Below are positions 8,992 through 17,433 of a stretch of 64,000 bases of DNA, piece by piece. Each line of letters begins with the position of its first letter. The stretch's first letter is position 1. Made by a program: the position numbers and the translations under genes. The stretch spans positions 62,001-126,000 of the forward strand of contig NZ_PCPA01000012.1 of NCBI RefSeq assembly GCF_002979515.1. The letters run 5' to 3'. Source of the stretch: Microbacterium sp. MYb54. GTDB taxonomy: Bacteria > Actinomycetota > Actinomycetes > Actinomycetales > Microbacteriaceae. The notes under the pieces are model-generated. The model saw only the letters and a program-made list of their open reading frames with translations, made no database searches and had not been told where the DNA came from.

Positions 8992-10590
8992 TCAGCCGGC
9001 GAGTTCGCCGAGCGTCACCTCGATGTCGTAGGACTTGCCGTCCCGGACGTAGGTGACCTTGGCGGTGCTGCCGGCTGCCGCCGCACGCACCTGGGCCGTG
9101 AGGTCGCTGGCACTGGTGATCGGAACCCCGTTGAATTCGGTGACGATGTCACCCTCCTTCAGGCCTCCTGCTGCCGCGGCGCCGCCATCCGTCGCCTTGG
9201 CGATGTACGCCCCGGAGACGGTCGCTCCCTGGACGCTCGATGCGTCCTGGACGGATGCGCCGAGCAGACCGTGTGTCGCGGCCCCGTCGGCGATGATCTC
9301 GTCGGAGACCCGCTTGGCGATGTTCGACGGAATGGCGAACCCGATACCGATCGAGCCCGATTCCTCGGAGCTGCCCGAACTCGCGATCGCCACGTTGATG
9401 CCGATCAGCTCACCCTTGCTGTTCACGAGGGCCCCACCCGAGTTGCCATGGTTGATCGCCGCATCCGTCTGGATGACTGCGATCGAGATGGAATCGGACG
9501 TCTGCTGGTTGCTGTTGCCCGGGATGTCGAACTGGAACGGCCCCTGGCCCTGGCCCTGGTCCGGCGCCTGCTGCTGGTCGGGGGCGTCCTCGGAGGACGA
9601 ATCCGGCAGCGCGGAGGACGCGATCTGGATGCTCCGGTTCAGTGCGCTCACGATTCCGGTCGTCACCGAGTTCGCGAGTCCCAGCGGGGCACCGAGCGCG
9701 ACCGCCGTGTCACCGACGTTGAGCTTCGACGAATCGGCGAACTCCATGGGCGTGAGGCCCTTGGCGTCCTTCAGCTTGATCACGGCGAGGTCGTAGATCG
9801 GGTCTGTGCCGACGACGGTCGCCTCGTAGATGCGCCCGTCCGAGGTGGTCACTCGGATGGTCGGGTCAGCGACCGCACCGCCGAGCGTGACGACGTGCGT
9901 GTTGGTGAGCACGTAGCCGTCATCGCTGATGATCACGCCGGATCCGCTGCCACCCTGGTCGGCGCCTGCCACCTCGATCGTGACGACCGACGGCAGTGCT
10001 GCGGTCGCGACAGCGGTGGTCTCATTGACCGAACCGGGGTTGTTCACCGTGACCGTCTGCGGGCCTTCGGCTGTGCCGGAGGAAGGACGATCCTGGAGTC
10101 CGCTGAGCAGCGCACCGCCGCCGAAGCCGGCGACACCGCCGACGAGGGCTGCCGCGACGATGAACGCGGCGAACTTCGCGCCCCCACGAGACTTCTGCTC
10201 TTTGGTCTTAGTACCGTCTGCCGATGCACCCATAGGTGCTCCGCCATCGAGTGGCTGGGTGGGCTGGGTGTAGGACGCCGCCGTGGGGATGCCGAAAGCA
10301 GCTCCCGGTGCGGTGGCCTGCGCGGGAGTGGTCGGTGCCGCGTAGCCGTTCGGTACGGGCGCGATCATGGGTGCGGCCGGTGCCTGCGACGTGAAGGTCG
10401 ATGGCACCTCGTGTCCCTGCGCGGGCGCGGCGACGGCCGGCGCGGCGGGAGCCGGAGCGGTGGTGGCCGGTCCGGTGATGTCAGCGGCGTCAGGCGTAGC
10501 CGACTGAGCGGCGACCTCTGCAGCCTCGGTGGACGGCACGGCGTCGTTCGACGCGGATGCCGACTGGTCCTGAGTGTTGTCTTCGTTCAT
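8992..10590 (-). CDS. HtrA/DegP-type serine protease (S1C) with PDZ domain
   Basis: This 532-aa membrane-anchored protease is likely to handle misfolded proteins outside the membrane. Residues 1-137 are a Pro/Ala/Gln-rich cytoplasmic tail, and one membrane helix spans about 139-163. The trypsin-like domain has the triad His232 (VLTNTHVV), Asp267 (DPIYDLAV) and Ser384 (GNSGG). A C-terminal PDZ domain covers about 440-525. A low-complexity Asp/Gln/Pro insert at about 330-365 lies between the Asp and Ser motifs. The ATG at 10590 has AAGGAG in good position, unlike the upstream in-frame ATG. A strong hairpin follows the stop. Confidence 0.92.
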   Translation of the reverse strand: MNEDNTQDQSASASNDAVPSTEAAEVAAQSATPDAADITGPATTAPAPAAPAVAAPAQGHEVPSTFTSQAPAAPMIAPVPNGYAAPTTPAQATAPGAAFGIPTAASYTQPTQPLDGGAPMGASADGTKTKEQKSRGGAKFAAFIVAAALVGGVAGFGGGALLSGLQDRPSSGTAEGPQTVTVNNPGSVNETTAVATAALPSVVTIEVAGADQGGSGSGVIISDDGYVLTNTHVVTLGGAVADPTIRVTTSDGRIYEATVVGTDPIYDLAVIKLKDAKGLTPMEFADSSKLNVGDTAVALGAPLGLANSVTTGIVSALNRSIQIASSALPDSSSEDAPDQQQAPDQGQGQGPFQFDIPGNSNQQTSDSISIAVIQTDAAINHGNSGGALVNSKGELIGINVAIASSGSSEESGSIGIGFAIPSNIAKRVSDEIIADGAATHGLLGASVQDASSVQGATVSGAYIAKATDGGAAAAGGLKEGDIVTEFNGVPITSASDLTAQVRAAAAGSTAKVTYVRDGKSYDIEVTLGELAG

Positions 10591-10675
10591 GGTGTGTGCT
10601 CCTTCAACGACCATTTCAGAATGACGCCTGTATCTGTGCGTTCTCTATGTCGAAGATGAGTTTCAGCTATGGCCT

Positions 10676-10681
10676 TAGCCT
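10676..10681 (+). promoter_or_regulatory. -10 hexamer TAGCCT, 7 nt before start 10689
   Basis: It supports ATG 10689 as the aminotransferase start. Confidence 0.55.
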
Positions 10682-10688
10682 GTTCTTC

Positions 10689-11891
10689 ATGAGTGTCATC
10701 CCCGGCGCCTGGCGGCGCACGGCAGCAGGTGCAGGCCTGCTCGCCTCAGACGGAACCGTCGCGCCCACCATCTTCGCAGAGATGTCGGCCGCAGCGGCCC
10801 GTACAGGTGCGATAAATCTCGGCCAGGGCTTCCCCGATGAGGATGGGCCGGCCGAGGTGTTGGAGGCAGCGCGCAGCGCGATCGCCAACGGCGCCAACCA
10901 GTACCCGCCAGGACGCGGCATCCCCGACCTGCTCGAGGCCATCAGCGCCCATCAGCATCGGTTCTACGGGCTCGACGTGGACCCGGCCAGCGAAGTGATC
11001 GTGACGGCAGGAGCTACCGAAGCGCTGACGGCGACCCTGCTCGCTCTCATCGATGGGCCGGAAGACGAGGTGGTCGTCTTCGAGCCGTACTACGACTCGT
11101 ATGCCGCCGCCGTCGCATTGGCGGGTGCCCGTCTTCGCACCGTTCCCCTGCGCGCACCGGACTTCCAGCCTGATCTCGAACAGCTCGCTGCGAGCGTGAC
11201 CGATCGCACGCGGATCATCCTGATCAACGATCCGCACAATCCCACGGGCGCGGTGTTCGGTCGTGGAGTGCTCGAAGAGGTCGTCCGACTGGCCGAGAAG
11301 CACGACGCGATCATCGTCACCGACGAGGTGTACGAGCACCTGGCCTTCGACTCGCCGCATACGCCGATCGCCACGCTGCCCGGAGCCGCCGAGCGCACGC
11401 TGACCATCTCCTCTGCCGGCAAGACCTTCTCCACGACCGGCTGGAAGATCGGCTGGGTCCATGGGCCTGCCGCGCTCATCACGGCCGTGCTCACGGTAAA
11501 GCAGTACCTCACGTACGTGAACGGATCCGCGTTCCAGCCCGCCATCGCCGTCGGACTGCGGATGGATGACTCCTACTTCACCGGCGCTGCGGCTGTGCTC
11601 GCCCGCAAGCACGAGATCCTCGGTGACGGGCTGCGTGCGGCCGGCTTCACCGTGCACGCCCCGCAGGGCGGCTACTTCACGGTCGCGGACGCGACCGCCC
11701 TCGGCGGAGCGGATGCTGCAGCCTTCTGCCGAGCCTTGCCGGAACGCGCAGGAGTGGTGGCGATCCCGCTGACCGCGTTCGTGTCAGAGTCGAACAGGCA
11801 CGAATACTCGGGACTGGTGCGTTTCGCCGCCTGCAAGCGCGTCGACGTGCTCGAGGAAGCCGCCGTGCGCCTCGCACGGTTCTCCGTCTGA
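10689..11891 (+). CDS. Class I/II pyridoxal-phosphate aminotransferase
   Basis: This fold-type I aminotransferase has 401 residues. Visible motifs are INLGQGFPDEDGP, YPPGRGIPDL, VTAGATEAL, LINDPHNPTGAV, VTDEVYEHL and the PLP-lysine region SSAGKTFSTTGWKIGW. The best-known relatives are the YbdL/kynurenine-aminotransferase group, which use methionine or aromatic amino acids, but substrate cannot be read from sequence. It is annotated by some pipelines as DapC, although a better DapC candidate lies at 54769-55881. The ATG at 10689 was chosen because TAGCCT lies seven nt before it; no good ribosome-binding site is present. It converges on the amidase gene. Confidence 0.85.
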   Translation: MSVIPGAWRRTAAGAGLLASDGTVAPTIFAEMSAAAARTGAINLGQGFPDEDGPAEVLEAARSAIANGANQYPPGRGIPDLLEAISAHQHRFYGLDVDPASEVIVTAGATEALTATLLALIDGPEDEVVVFEPYYDSYAAAVALAGARLRTVPLRAPDFQPDLEQLAASVTDRTRIILINDPHNPTGAVFGRGVLEEVVRLAEKHDAIIVTDEVYEHLAFDSPHTPIATLPGAAERTLTISSAGKTFSTTGWKIGWVHGPAALITAVLTVKQYLTYVNGSAFQPAIAVGLRMDDSYFTGAAAVLARKHEILGDGLRAAGFTVHAPQGGYFTVADATALGGADAAAFCRALPERAGVVAIPLTAFVSESNRHEYSGLVRFAACKRVDVLEEAAVRLARFSV

Positions 11892-11909
11892 ACTCGCGGC
11901 GATCGCGGC

Positions 11910-12725
11910 CTAGAGCTCGCGGGCGACGACGGCATATCGTCGCACACGCAGCGACGGGTTCGTCTCCCGCACCCGCTCGATGACCGATCTCTCGACGACC
12001 GCGACCGCGATCCCCGAGGCCGTCCCCACGCCCGCGAGCACGACGCCCTGAGGGTCGACGATCTGCGAATGCCCCACGCCGATCGGTGTCGGGTGGTCTG
12101 CGGCGACCACGTACACGGTGTTCTCGATCGCGCGCGCGGCGAGCAGCGTCGTCCAGTGGTGCTCCTTGAGAGGCCCCCTGACCCACTCGGCCGGCACGAC
12201 CAGGACGTCGGCAGCAGCATCCACCAGTGAACGTCCGACCTCGGGGAAGCGCAGGTCGTAACAGGTCATGAGCCCGAAACGCAGACCGCCCAGCTCGAAC
12301 GTCGCTGCCTCCCCCAACGCCCCGGCTTCCACCCAATCGGACTCGGTCTGCCCGAACGCGTCGTAGAGGTGCTGTTTGCGGTAGACCGCGAGGATTCCGT
12401 CGCCCCGCACCGCCACGACTGTGTTCCGCACCCGATGGCCCTCTGTTGCCCGTTCAGCGAGTCCCGCGACGATGACGACCGCGTAGTCGGCGGCCAGCGC
12501 GGTGAGGGTCGTGACGAACTCCCCGTCGAGGTCTTCGGCGTTCGCGGCCAGAGTGTCATCCATCGGGTCGACGAAGTAGCTCGAGTACTCCGGGAAGACG
12601 ATCAGCTTCGCACCGCGCGCCACGGCATCCGCCGTGAGCTCCGCGATCCGCTCGCGGTTGTCGGCGCGGGAGGCCGTGGGCGCGAACTGGCATACGGCGA
12701 CAGGAACGGCTGCAGTCTCGGACAT
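11910..12725 (-). CDS. Nitrilase-superfamily carbon-nitrogen hydrolase
   Basis: This 271-aa member of the nitrilase/omega-amidase superfamily begins with AAVPVAVCQFAP. The Glu-Lys-Cys catalytic set is seen as the glutamate in VFPEYSSYF, the lysine in VYRKQHLYDAFG and the cysteine in LMTCYDLRFPE. Family members hydrolyse amides of small molecules such as omega-amides of keto acids or deaminated glutathione. The convergent neighbour is an aminotransferase, and transaminase plus omega-amidase is a known metabolic pairing, so a linked role is possible but unproven. The ATG at 12725 gives the family's normal length; the upstream extension runs towards the tRNA. Confidence 0.87.
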   Translation of the reverse strand: MSETAAVPVAVCQFAPTASRADNRERIAELTADAVARGAKLIVFPEYSSYFVDPMDDTLAANAEDLDGEFVTTLTALAADYAVVIVAGLAERATEGHRVRNTVVAVRGDGILAVYRKQHLYDAFGQTESDWVEAGALGEAATFELGGLRFGLMTCYDLRFPEVGRSLVDAAADVLVVPAEWVRGPLKEHHWTTLLAARAIENTVYVVAADHPTPIGVGHSQIVDPQGVVLAGVGTASGIAVAVVERSVIERVRETNPSLRVRRYAVVAREL

Positions 12726-12803
12726 ACCCTCATCCTCTCGCATCGACACGCCCGGGACGTCACGCGGAGGCCCCCTCGATTCGCCCGACCTCGGAATCCG
12801 TGA

Positions 12804-12809
12804 TAAGTT
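12804..12809 (+). promoter_or_regulatory. Candidate -10 hexamer for tRNA-fMet
   Basis: TAAGTT lies 11 nt before the mature tRNA 5' end. A convincing -35 element is not obvious. Confidence 0.35.
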
Positions 12810-12820
12810 TCTTCTTGTGC

Positions 12821-12894
12821 CGCGGGGTGGAGCAGTTCGGTAGCTCGCCGGGCTCATAACCCGGAGGTCGCAGGTTCAAATCCTGTCCCCGCAA
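12821..12894 (+). tRNA. Initiator tRNA-fMet (CAU)
   Basis: The 74-nt molecule folds as a standard cloverleaf with anticodon CAT. It carries the two marks of a bacterial initiator tRNA: a C1-A72 mismatch at the acceptor end (CGCGGGG against CCCCGCA), and three G-C pairs in the anticodon stem (GGG CTCATAA CCC). The TTCAAAT T-loop is present. The 3' CCA is not encoded, since the discriminator A is followed by CAA. A terminator follows within ten bases. Confidence 0.97.
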
Positions 12895-12900
12895 CAAATG

Positions 12901-12942
12901 AAAGGCCCTCTGACTCGGAGAAATCCAGGTCAGGGGGCCTTT
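12901..12942 (+). terminator. Terminator after tRNA-fMet
   Basis: A 14-bp stem (12901-12914 with 12929-12942, one G-T pair) starts six bases after the tRNA. The 3' arm ends in TTT. Confidence 0.85.
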
Positions 12943-12970
12943 CGCTTTGAGCATCCGGCTACGACGGGCA

Positions 12971-13176
12971 CGCATCGCACAATCGTGATCACGTCGTCGG
13001 AAGCCTGTAGCACCTCGGTCGTGGGCACCTGAGGCGCTTCTGCCGTGATGTCGATGGCCGACCTCGGCCATGGCCTCCTCCACCACGATCGGGGTGATCT
13101 GATCGGCGGGTGGGGACCCCGCGGACGGGACCTCGATGCGGTCGCCGGCGATGTAGCGGAGGAAGCCCGCAGCCAT
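12971..13176 (-). pseudogene. Fragment of arsenate reductase (ArsC, LMW-PTP type)
   Basis: On the minus strand, ATG at 13176 opens MAAGFLRYIAGDRIEVPSAG, then PPADQITPIVVEEAMAEVG. One extra base shifts the frame, and the match continues as IDITAEAPQVPTTEVLQASD, then DVITIVRC. This is the middle of thioredoxin-dependent arsenate reductases of the low-molecular-weight phosphatase family, whose intact forms read roughly SQMAAGFLR...EAMxEVGIDI...SDVVIT. The N-terminal phosphate loop and the C-terminal GCGDACP part are absent, so it is truncated at both ends as well as frameshifted. It fills most of the 294-nt space between the tRNA terminator and the UPF0182 gene. Confidence 0.8.
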
Positions 13177-13188
13177 AGCCCACAGACG

Positions 13189-13220
13189 CGAACGGGCGCC
13201 CCCGGAGGGGCGCCCGTTCG
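13189..13220 (-). terminator. Terminator hairpin after the UPF0182 gene
   Basis: A perfect 14-bp stem (13189-13202 with 13207-13220) with a four-base loop lies 17 nt past the UPF0182 stop. There is no long T-tract. The hairpin also abuts the 5' break point of the arsC fragment. Confidence 0.75.
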
Positions 13221-13236
13221 GCTTTCTAGAGGAGGG

Positions 13237-16146
13237 TCACTTGCCCTCTGCGGCGTCCAATTCGAGCAGCTTCTGCACGGCTGCGGTCAGACGCTCATCG
13301 GCCTCGGCGAACTTGGCGAGGTCACCCGACTTCAGTGCCGTCTCGCGGTCGATCAGAGCAGCCTGCGCTGCGGACAGTGCGTCTGCCTGAGCATCCGTCG
13401 TCGGCGGCGTCGGCTCGGCCGGCACCTCACCGGTGTCGGGAACGACCGCATCCGGATCGGGTTCGACGCTGTCGTCACCACCGGTCGCACCGGAATCACC
13501 GCCGAAGAGCGTGTCGAGCGCCTCGGTGAGGGTGTTCTCGAAGGCGACACGATCACCGAAGGCGACGAGCACCTTCTGCAGTCGCGGCAGCTGCGTTCCT
13601 TCAGAGGACTGCACATACACGGGCTGCACATAGAGCAGACCGCCACCGACGGGCAGCGTCAGCAGATTGCCGTAGATCACCTCGGACTCACCCTGCTGGA
13701 GCAGGTTGAGCTGCGGGACGACCGAGGTATCGGAGTTGTAGGTGTTCTGCACCTGACCGGGACCTGGAACCGTGGTGTCGGTGTCGATCTCGAGCATGCG
13801 CAACTGGCCGTAGCCGTCTGCCTTCTTGCCCTTCTCCGAGCCCGCATCCGAATCGACCGCGAGATAGCCCATCAGCACGTCGCGGCTCCCACCCGCTCCC
13901 TGCGAGTTGGGGATGAAGGTCGAGAACATCGAGAACCGCGGAGTGTCCTGCCCCGGCATCTGCATGGTCAGGTAGTACGGCGGCTGCAGCATCGACTCGC
14001 TGCGCGGGTCGTTCGGCGTCTGCCAGCGGTTGTCCTGCTGGGCGAACGAGCCGGCCTTGTCGACGTGGTAGACGCCGAGGATGTCGCGCTGCACCTTGAA
14101 CAGGTCGGTCGGGTAGCGCACGTGGCTCATGAGCTCGCCGGACATCTCGCTGATCGGCTCCACCGTCGACGGGTAGACCTTCTGCCAGGTCTTGAGCACC
14201 GGGTCCTCGGCATCCCAGGCATACAGCTTCACGGAACCGTCGTAGGCATCGACCGTCGCCTTGACCGAGTTGCGGATGTAGTTGATGTCGTCGATGGCGA
14301 GCGTCGGCGACGGGATGTTGGAGTCGGCGATCGCGTCAGACAGGCTCACGCTCGTCGAGTACGGGTACGTCTGGCTGGTCGTGTAGCCATCGATGATCCA
14401 CACGATGCGGCCGTCCACCACGCTCGGGTACGGGTCGCTGTCGAGCTCGAGGTACGGTGCGACCTTCTGCACCCGAGTCTTCGGATCGCGGTCGTACAGG
14501 ATCTGCGAGTCCTCGTTCACGAGGTTCGAGAACAGGATCTGCTCCGACTGGAACTTCAGCGCGTAGAGGAGCTTCGTGAAGGTGTCGCCGATCTTCGGAC
14601 CGCCGTCTCCTTCGAACGTCGTCTTCGTCTCGCTCGAGCCGTCCTTGCCGCGCGGGTAGTCGATCTCCGCGGGCTCAGAGTCCTTGGGAGCGCCGACGAT
14701 CGAGTACTCGGGCGAGTTCTCGCCGAAGTAGACGCGCGGCTCGAAGTTCTCACGATTGGAAAGGAACCCGGATGTGGGGATGCCGCGCTCGAGGAACACC
14801 GGCTCGCCGTCTGTGGTGCGCTGGTTGCCCGCTGCTGCCACGAGGCCGTAGCCGTGCGTGTAGACCGCGACGCGGTTGTTCCAGTTGTCGCCGTCACCGA
14901 GACCCGACATGTCGAGGTCGCGCACGGACACCACGGTGTCCTGCATCTTCCCGTCGATCTCGTAGCGGTCGACGTCCATCGTCGTCTGGAACTGGTAGTA
15001 CCCGCGGTACTGCTCGAGCTGGCGGACCGTCGGCGGGATGACCTTCGGGTCCATGATGCGTGTGGACGCGGTGGTCTCGGCGTCGGCGCGCAGCTGACCG
15101 GCCTCGGCGTCCGTCTTTGCAGCGAACGGCGTGGTCTCGAGGTCTGCGACCCCGTACGCCTCTTTCGTGCCGTCGATGTTCCGCTGGTAGTACTCGGCCT
15201 GATAGGCGTTCTGGTTCGGCTTCACCTGGAAGGTGGTGACCACCCACGGGTATCCGACACCGACGACGAGCGAGGCGACGATCAGCAGCGCGGTCGCGGC
15301 CAGCGGGAAGCGCCAGCGGCCGATGACGGCCGTGACGAAGAAGAGGATCGCCACGACAGCGGCGATGATCGCGAGGATCGCGAGGCCGGGGATCGTCGCG
15401 TTGACACCCGTGTACGCCGCACCGGTGATGCGGTCGTCGGGCTCGACGAGGGTCTTGTACTGGTCGAGCCACAGGCTCGCCGCCTGCACGAGCAGGTAGA
15501 GACCTGCGATGACCGCGAGCTGGATGCGCGCAGGCTTGGAGATGCGCAGTTCACCCTGCCCGATACGCACGGAGCCGTAGAGGTACGACACGAGAGCGGT
15601 GACCAGGAGCGAGAGCAGGAGCACCGCCGAGACGAACGCGAGCAGGATCGTGTAGAACGGCATCGCGAACATGTAGAAGCCGGTGTCGATGCCGAACTGC
15701 GGGTCGACCGAGGAGGTCGCCACGCCGTTGGCCCAGAGCCAGACCGTCTTCCACTGCCCTGCGGCCGCGAAGCCGGCGAACAGTCCGAAGAAGATCGGCA
15801 TGCCCCACATCGCCAGGCGACGCAGCGGTTCGATGACCTCCTGGTACCGGTCCAGCTGCGAGCTGAGCCGCACGTACACGGGACGGAGCCGGTACGCGAG
15901 CTGGATGACGACGAACAGCGGGACGGCCATACCGAGGAAGCCCACCACGAACATCACCGCCGTGGCGATCCACTGCGTCGTGAGGACACCGGTGAAGCCC
16001 ACCTGGTCGAACCAGAGGAATTCTGTGTACAGGGAGGCGAACACGAAGAACACCGCGATCAATGCGGCGATGATCACCAGAGAAATACCGAGAATACGTC
16101 GGGACGTTCGAGGCGTGGCCGGATTCGGGGCTGAGGGAGAGGTCAC
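13237..16146 (-). CDS. UPF0182 family large integral membrane protein
   Basis: This 969-aa protein matches the actinobacterial UPF0182 family in length and layout. About seven membrane helices occupy the first ~310 residues, including SLYTEFLWFDQVGFTGVLTTQW. A large extracytoplasmic domain follows, and then a Pro/Asp/Thr-rich tail (about 885-925) and a charged end rich in Ala/Glu/Lys. Its function is unknown. Gene order with the downstream-encoded Lon-like protease and DUF2342 protein is conserved in actinobacteria including Mycobacterium. GTG at 16146 has TAGGAT exactly six nt upstream and no ribosome-binding site, which favours leaderless expression. Confidence 0.93.
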   Translation of the reverse strand: MTSPSAPNPATPRTSRRILGISLVIIAALIAVFFVFASLYTEFLWFDQVGFTGVLTTQWIATAVMFVVGFLGMAVPLFVVIQLAYRLRPVYVRLSSQLDRYQEVIEPLRRLAMWGMPIFFGLFAGFAAAGQWKTVWLWANGVATSSVDPQFGIDTGFYMFAMPFYTILLAFVSAVLLLSLLVTALVSYLYGSVRIGQGELRISKPARIQLAVIAGLYLLVQAASLWLDQYKTLVEPDDRITGAAYTGVNATIPGLAILAIIAAVVAILFFVTAVIGRWRFPLAATALLIVASLVVGVGYPWVVTTFQVKPNQNAYQAEYYQRNIDGTKEAYGVADLETTPFAAKTDAEAGQLRADAETTASTRIMDPKVIPPTVRQLEQYRGYYQFQTTMDVDRYEIDGKMQDTVVSVRDLDMSGLGDGDNWNNRVAVYTHGYGLVAAAGNQRTTDGEPVFLERGIPTSGFLSNRENFEPRVYFGENSPEYSIVGAPKDSEPAEIDYPRGKDGSSETKTTFEGDGGPKIGDTFTKLLYALKFQSEQILFSNLVNEDSQILYDRDPKTRVQKVAPYLELDSDPYPSVVDGRIVWIIDGYTTSQTYPYSTSVSLSDAIADSNIPSPTLAIDDINYIRNSVKATVDAYDGSVKLYAWDAEDPVLKTWQKVYPSTVEPISEMSGELMSHVRYPTDLFKVQRDILGVYHVDKAGSFAQQDNRWQTPNDPRSESMLQPPYYLTMQMPGQDTPRFSMFSTFIPNSQGAGGSRDVLMGYLAVDSDAGSEKGKKADGYGQLRMLEIDTDTTVPGPGQVQNTYNSDTSVVPQLNLLQQGESEVIYGNLLTLPVGGGLLYVQPVYVQSSEGTQLPRLQKVLVAFGDRVAFENTLTEALDTLFGGDSGATGGDDSVEPDPDAVVPDTGEVPAEPTPPTTDAQADALSAAQAALIDRETALKSGDLAKFAEADERLTAAVQKLLELDAAEGK

Positions 16147-16152
16147 CCGTCC

Positions 16153-16158
16153 ATCCTA
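16153..16158 (-). promoter_or_regulatory. -10 hexamer TAGGAT, 6 nt before start 16146
   Basis: It predicts a leaderless mRNA for the UPF0182 gene. Confidence 0.6.
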
Positions 16159-16223
16159 GGCAACGCTCACTGTGCACGGGCTGTCATCCCGGTCACGGCG
16201 CGGTCACGGTGGCGCTCGGAGAA

Positions 16224-17315
16224 TCAGCTCCCGGTGCTCTCGCAACTCGGCAGCGTGGCGACGTCGCCGCCGTCGGCGATGACCTCGAGCGCAGCCAGCG
16301 ACTCGTCGAGCGTCGCGGTGCGGATCACCTGGAGACCGTCGGGCACATGCCCGACGACCTCATCGCAGTTGGCCGCAGGGGCGAGGAAGTACTCGGCCCC
16401 GGCATCTCGCGCTCCGTACAGCTTCTGCCGGATGCCGCCGATGGGACCGACAGTGCCGGCCGCATCGATCGTCCCGGTGCCCGCGATGTCCTTCCCGCCG
16501 TTGAGCTCGCCTTCGGTCAGGGTGTCGATGATTCCGAGCGCGAACATCATCCCGGCGCTGGGGCCGCCGACGTTGTCGAGCTGGATCGTCACATCGATCT
16601 CGAAGTCGTAGTCGGTGCGGAGCGTGATGCCGATGAGCCAGGCGGTGGCGTCGCCCTCGGTGCGCTTCTCCGGCGTGATCTCGACGGTCTGCTCCGCACC
16701 ATCGCGCTGCACGGTGAGCACCACGGGGTCTCCCCCGGAATCCTGGATGGCCTGGCGCAGCTGCGTGGCGGAAGTCACCGACGTGCCGTCGATCGCGGTG
16801 ATCACGTCGTCGGCTTCAAGGATGCCGGAGGCCGGTGAGTCGGCGAGCGCTTCGACGACGACGACCTGGGCGCCGGTGTCGTACCCGAGCTCGTTCAACG
16901 CGGCCGCGGTTGCCTCGTGCTGCGAATCGACCATCAGCGTGGCATTGCGCTCGTCACGCTGCTCGCTGGTCACCCCCGCCGGGAACACCGAGTCGAGCGG
17001 GACGACCGCCTTGGACGAATCCGTCCACGCCAGCGCGAGCTCGAACCAGCTGGGGGTGCGCTCACGATTGCCGACGACCTGGACAGTGGTGAGGTCGAGC
17101 GTACCGGCGGTCTCGAACGTCTCGGTGCCTTCCACGCTGATGAGCGGGACCTGCTCGCCGTCTGCGCCTTCCGCGGTGCCGAGGGTGTCGTACACCGGCC
17201 CCGGGCGCTGGATCACGTAGGGCGACGGCAGGAACGTCAGCACGACCAGGGCGATGAGCGCGACGACCAGCGCCCAGACTCCGAGTCCGAGCTTCCCAGA
17301 CCGCGTTCGATCCAC
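16224..17315 (-). CDS. YlbL-type Lon-like PDZ protease
   Basis: This 363-aa membrane-anchored protease has one N-terminal helix (about residues 8-28) followed by LPSPYVIQRPGPVYDTLG. A PDZ domain (about 130-225) comes next, and then a C-terminal Lon (S16) domain. The catalytic serine is in GGPSAGMMFALG and the lysine in GGIRQKLYGARDAG, a complete Ser-Lys dyad. It likely cleaves membrane or envelope proteins on the outer face. GTG at 17315 was preferred over upstream codons because GGAGG lies five or six bases before it. It is divergent from the DUF2342 gene. Confidence 0.9.
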   Translation of the reverse strand: MDRTRSGKLGLGVWALVVALIALVVLTFLPSPYVIQRPGPVYDTLGTAEGADGEQVPLISVEGTETFETAGTLDLTTVQVVGNRERTPSWFELALAWTDSSKAVVPLDSVFPAGVTSEQRDERNATLMVDSQHEATAAALNELGYDTGAQVVVVEALADSPASGILEADDVITAIDGTSVTSATQLRQAIQDSGGDPVVLTVQRDGAEQTVEITPEKRTEGDATAWLIGITLRTDYDFEIDVTIQLDNVGGPSAGMMFALGIIDTLTEGELNGGKDIAGTGTIDAAGTVGPIGGIRQKLYGARDAGAEYFLAPAANCDEVVGHVPDGLQVIRTATLDESLAALEVIADGGDVATLPSCESTGS

Positions 17316-17388
17316 AGCATTCCTCCGTCGTTCGCGAGCGGCGTACACCGATCTGCCCGCATCGGGTTCGCGCGCAGAAACCTGTGAC

Positions 17389-17394
17389 TAGCGT
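17389..17394 (+). promoter_or_regulatory. Candidate -10 hexamer for the DUF2342 gene
   Basis: TAGCGT lies about 40 nt before the ATG at 17434, which has its own GAGGG ribosome-binding site. This gene is therefore not leaderless, unlike many others here. Confidence 0.45.
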
Positions 17395-17433
17395 AGAGGC
17401 CACGGCAACAGATGTGCTGAGAGGGCGAGCGAC

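Noticed and set aside
13045..16134. 1029-codon open frame antisense to the UPF0182 gene
   Set aside because: The product is Arg/His/Asp/Val-rich low complexity with no family motif. Long antisense frames are expected opposite high-GC coding sequence.
16224..17315. Possible full Lon protease
   Set aside because: There is no AAA+ domain. The membrane helix, PDZ and S16 layout identifies the YlbL-type protease.
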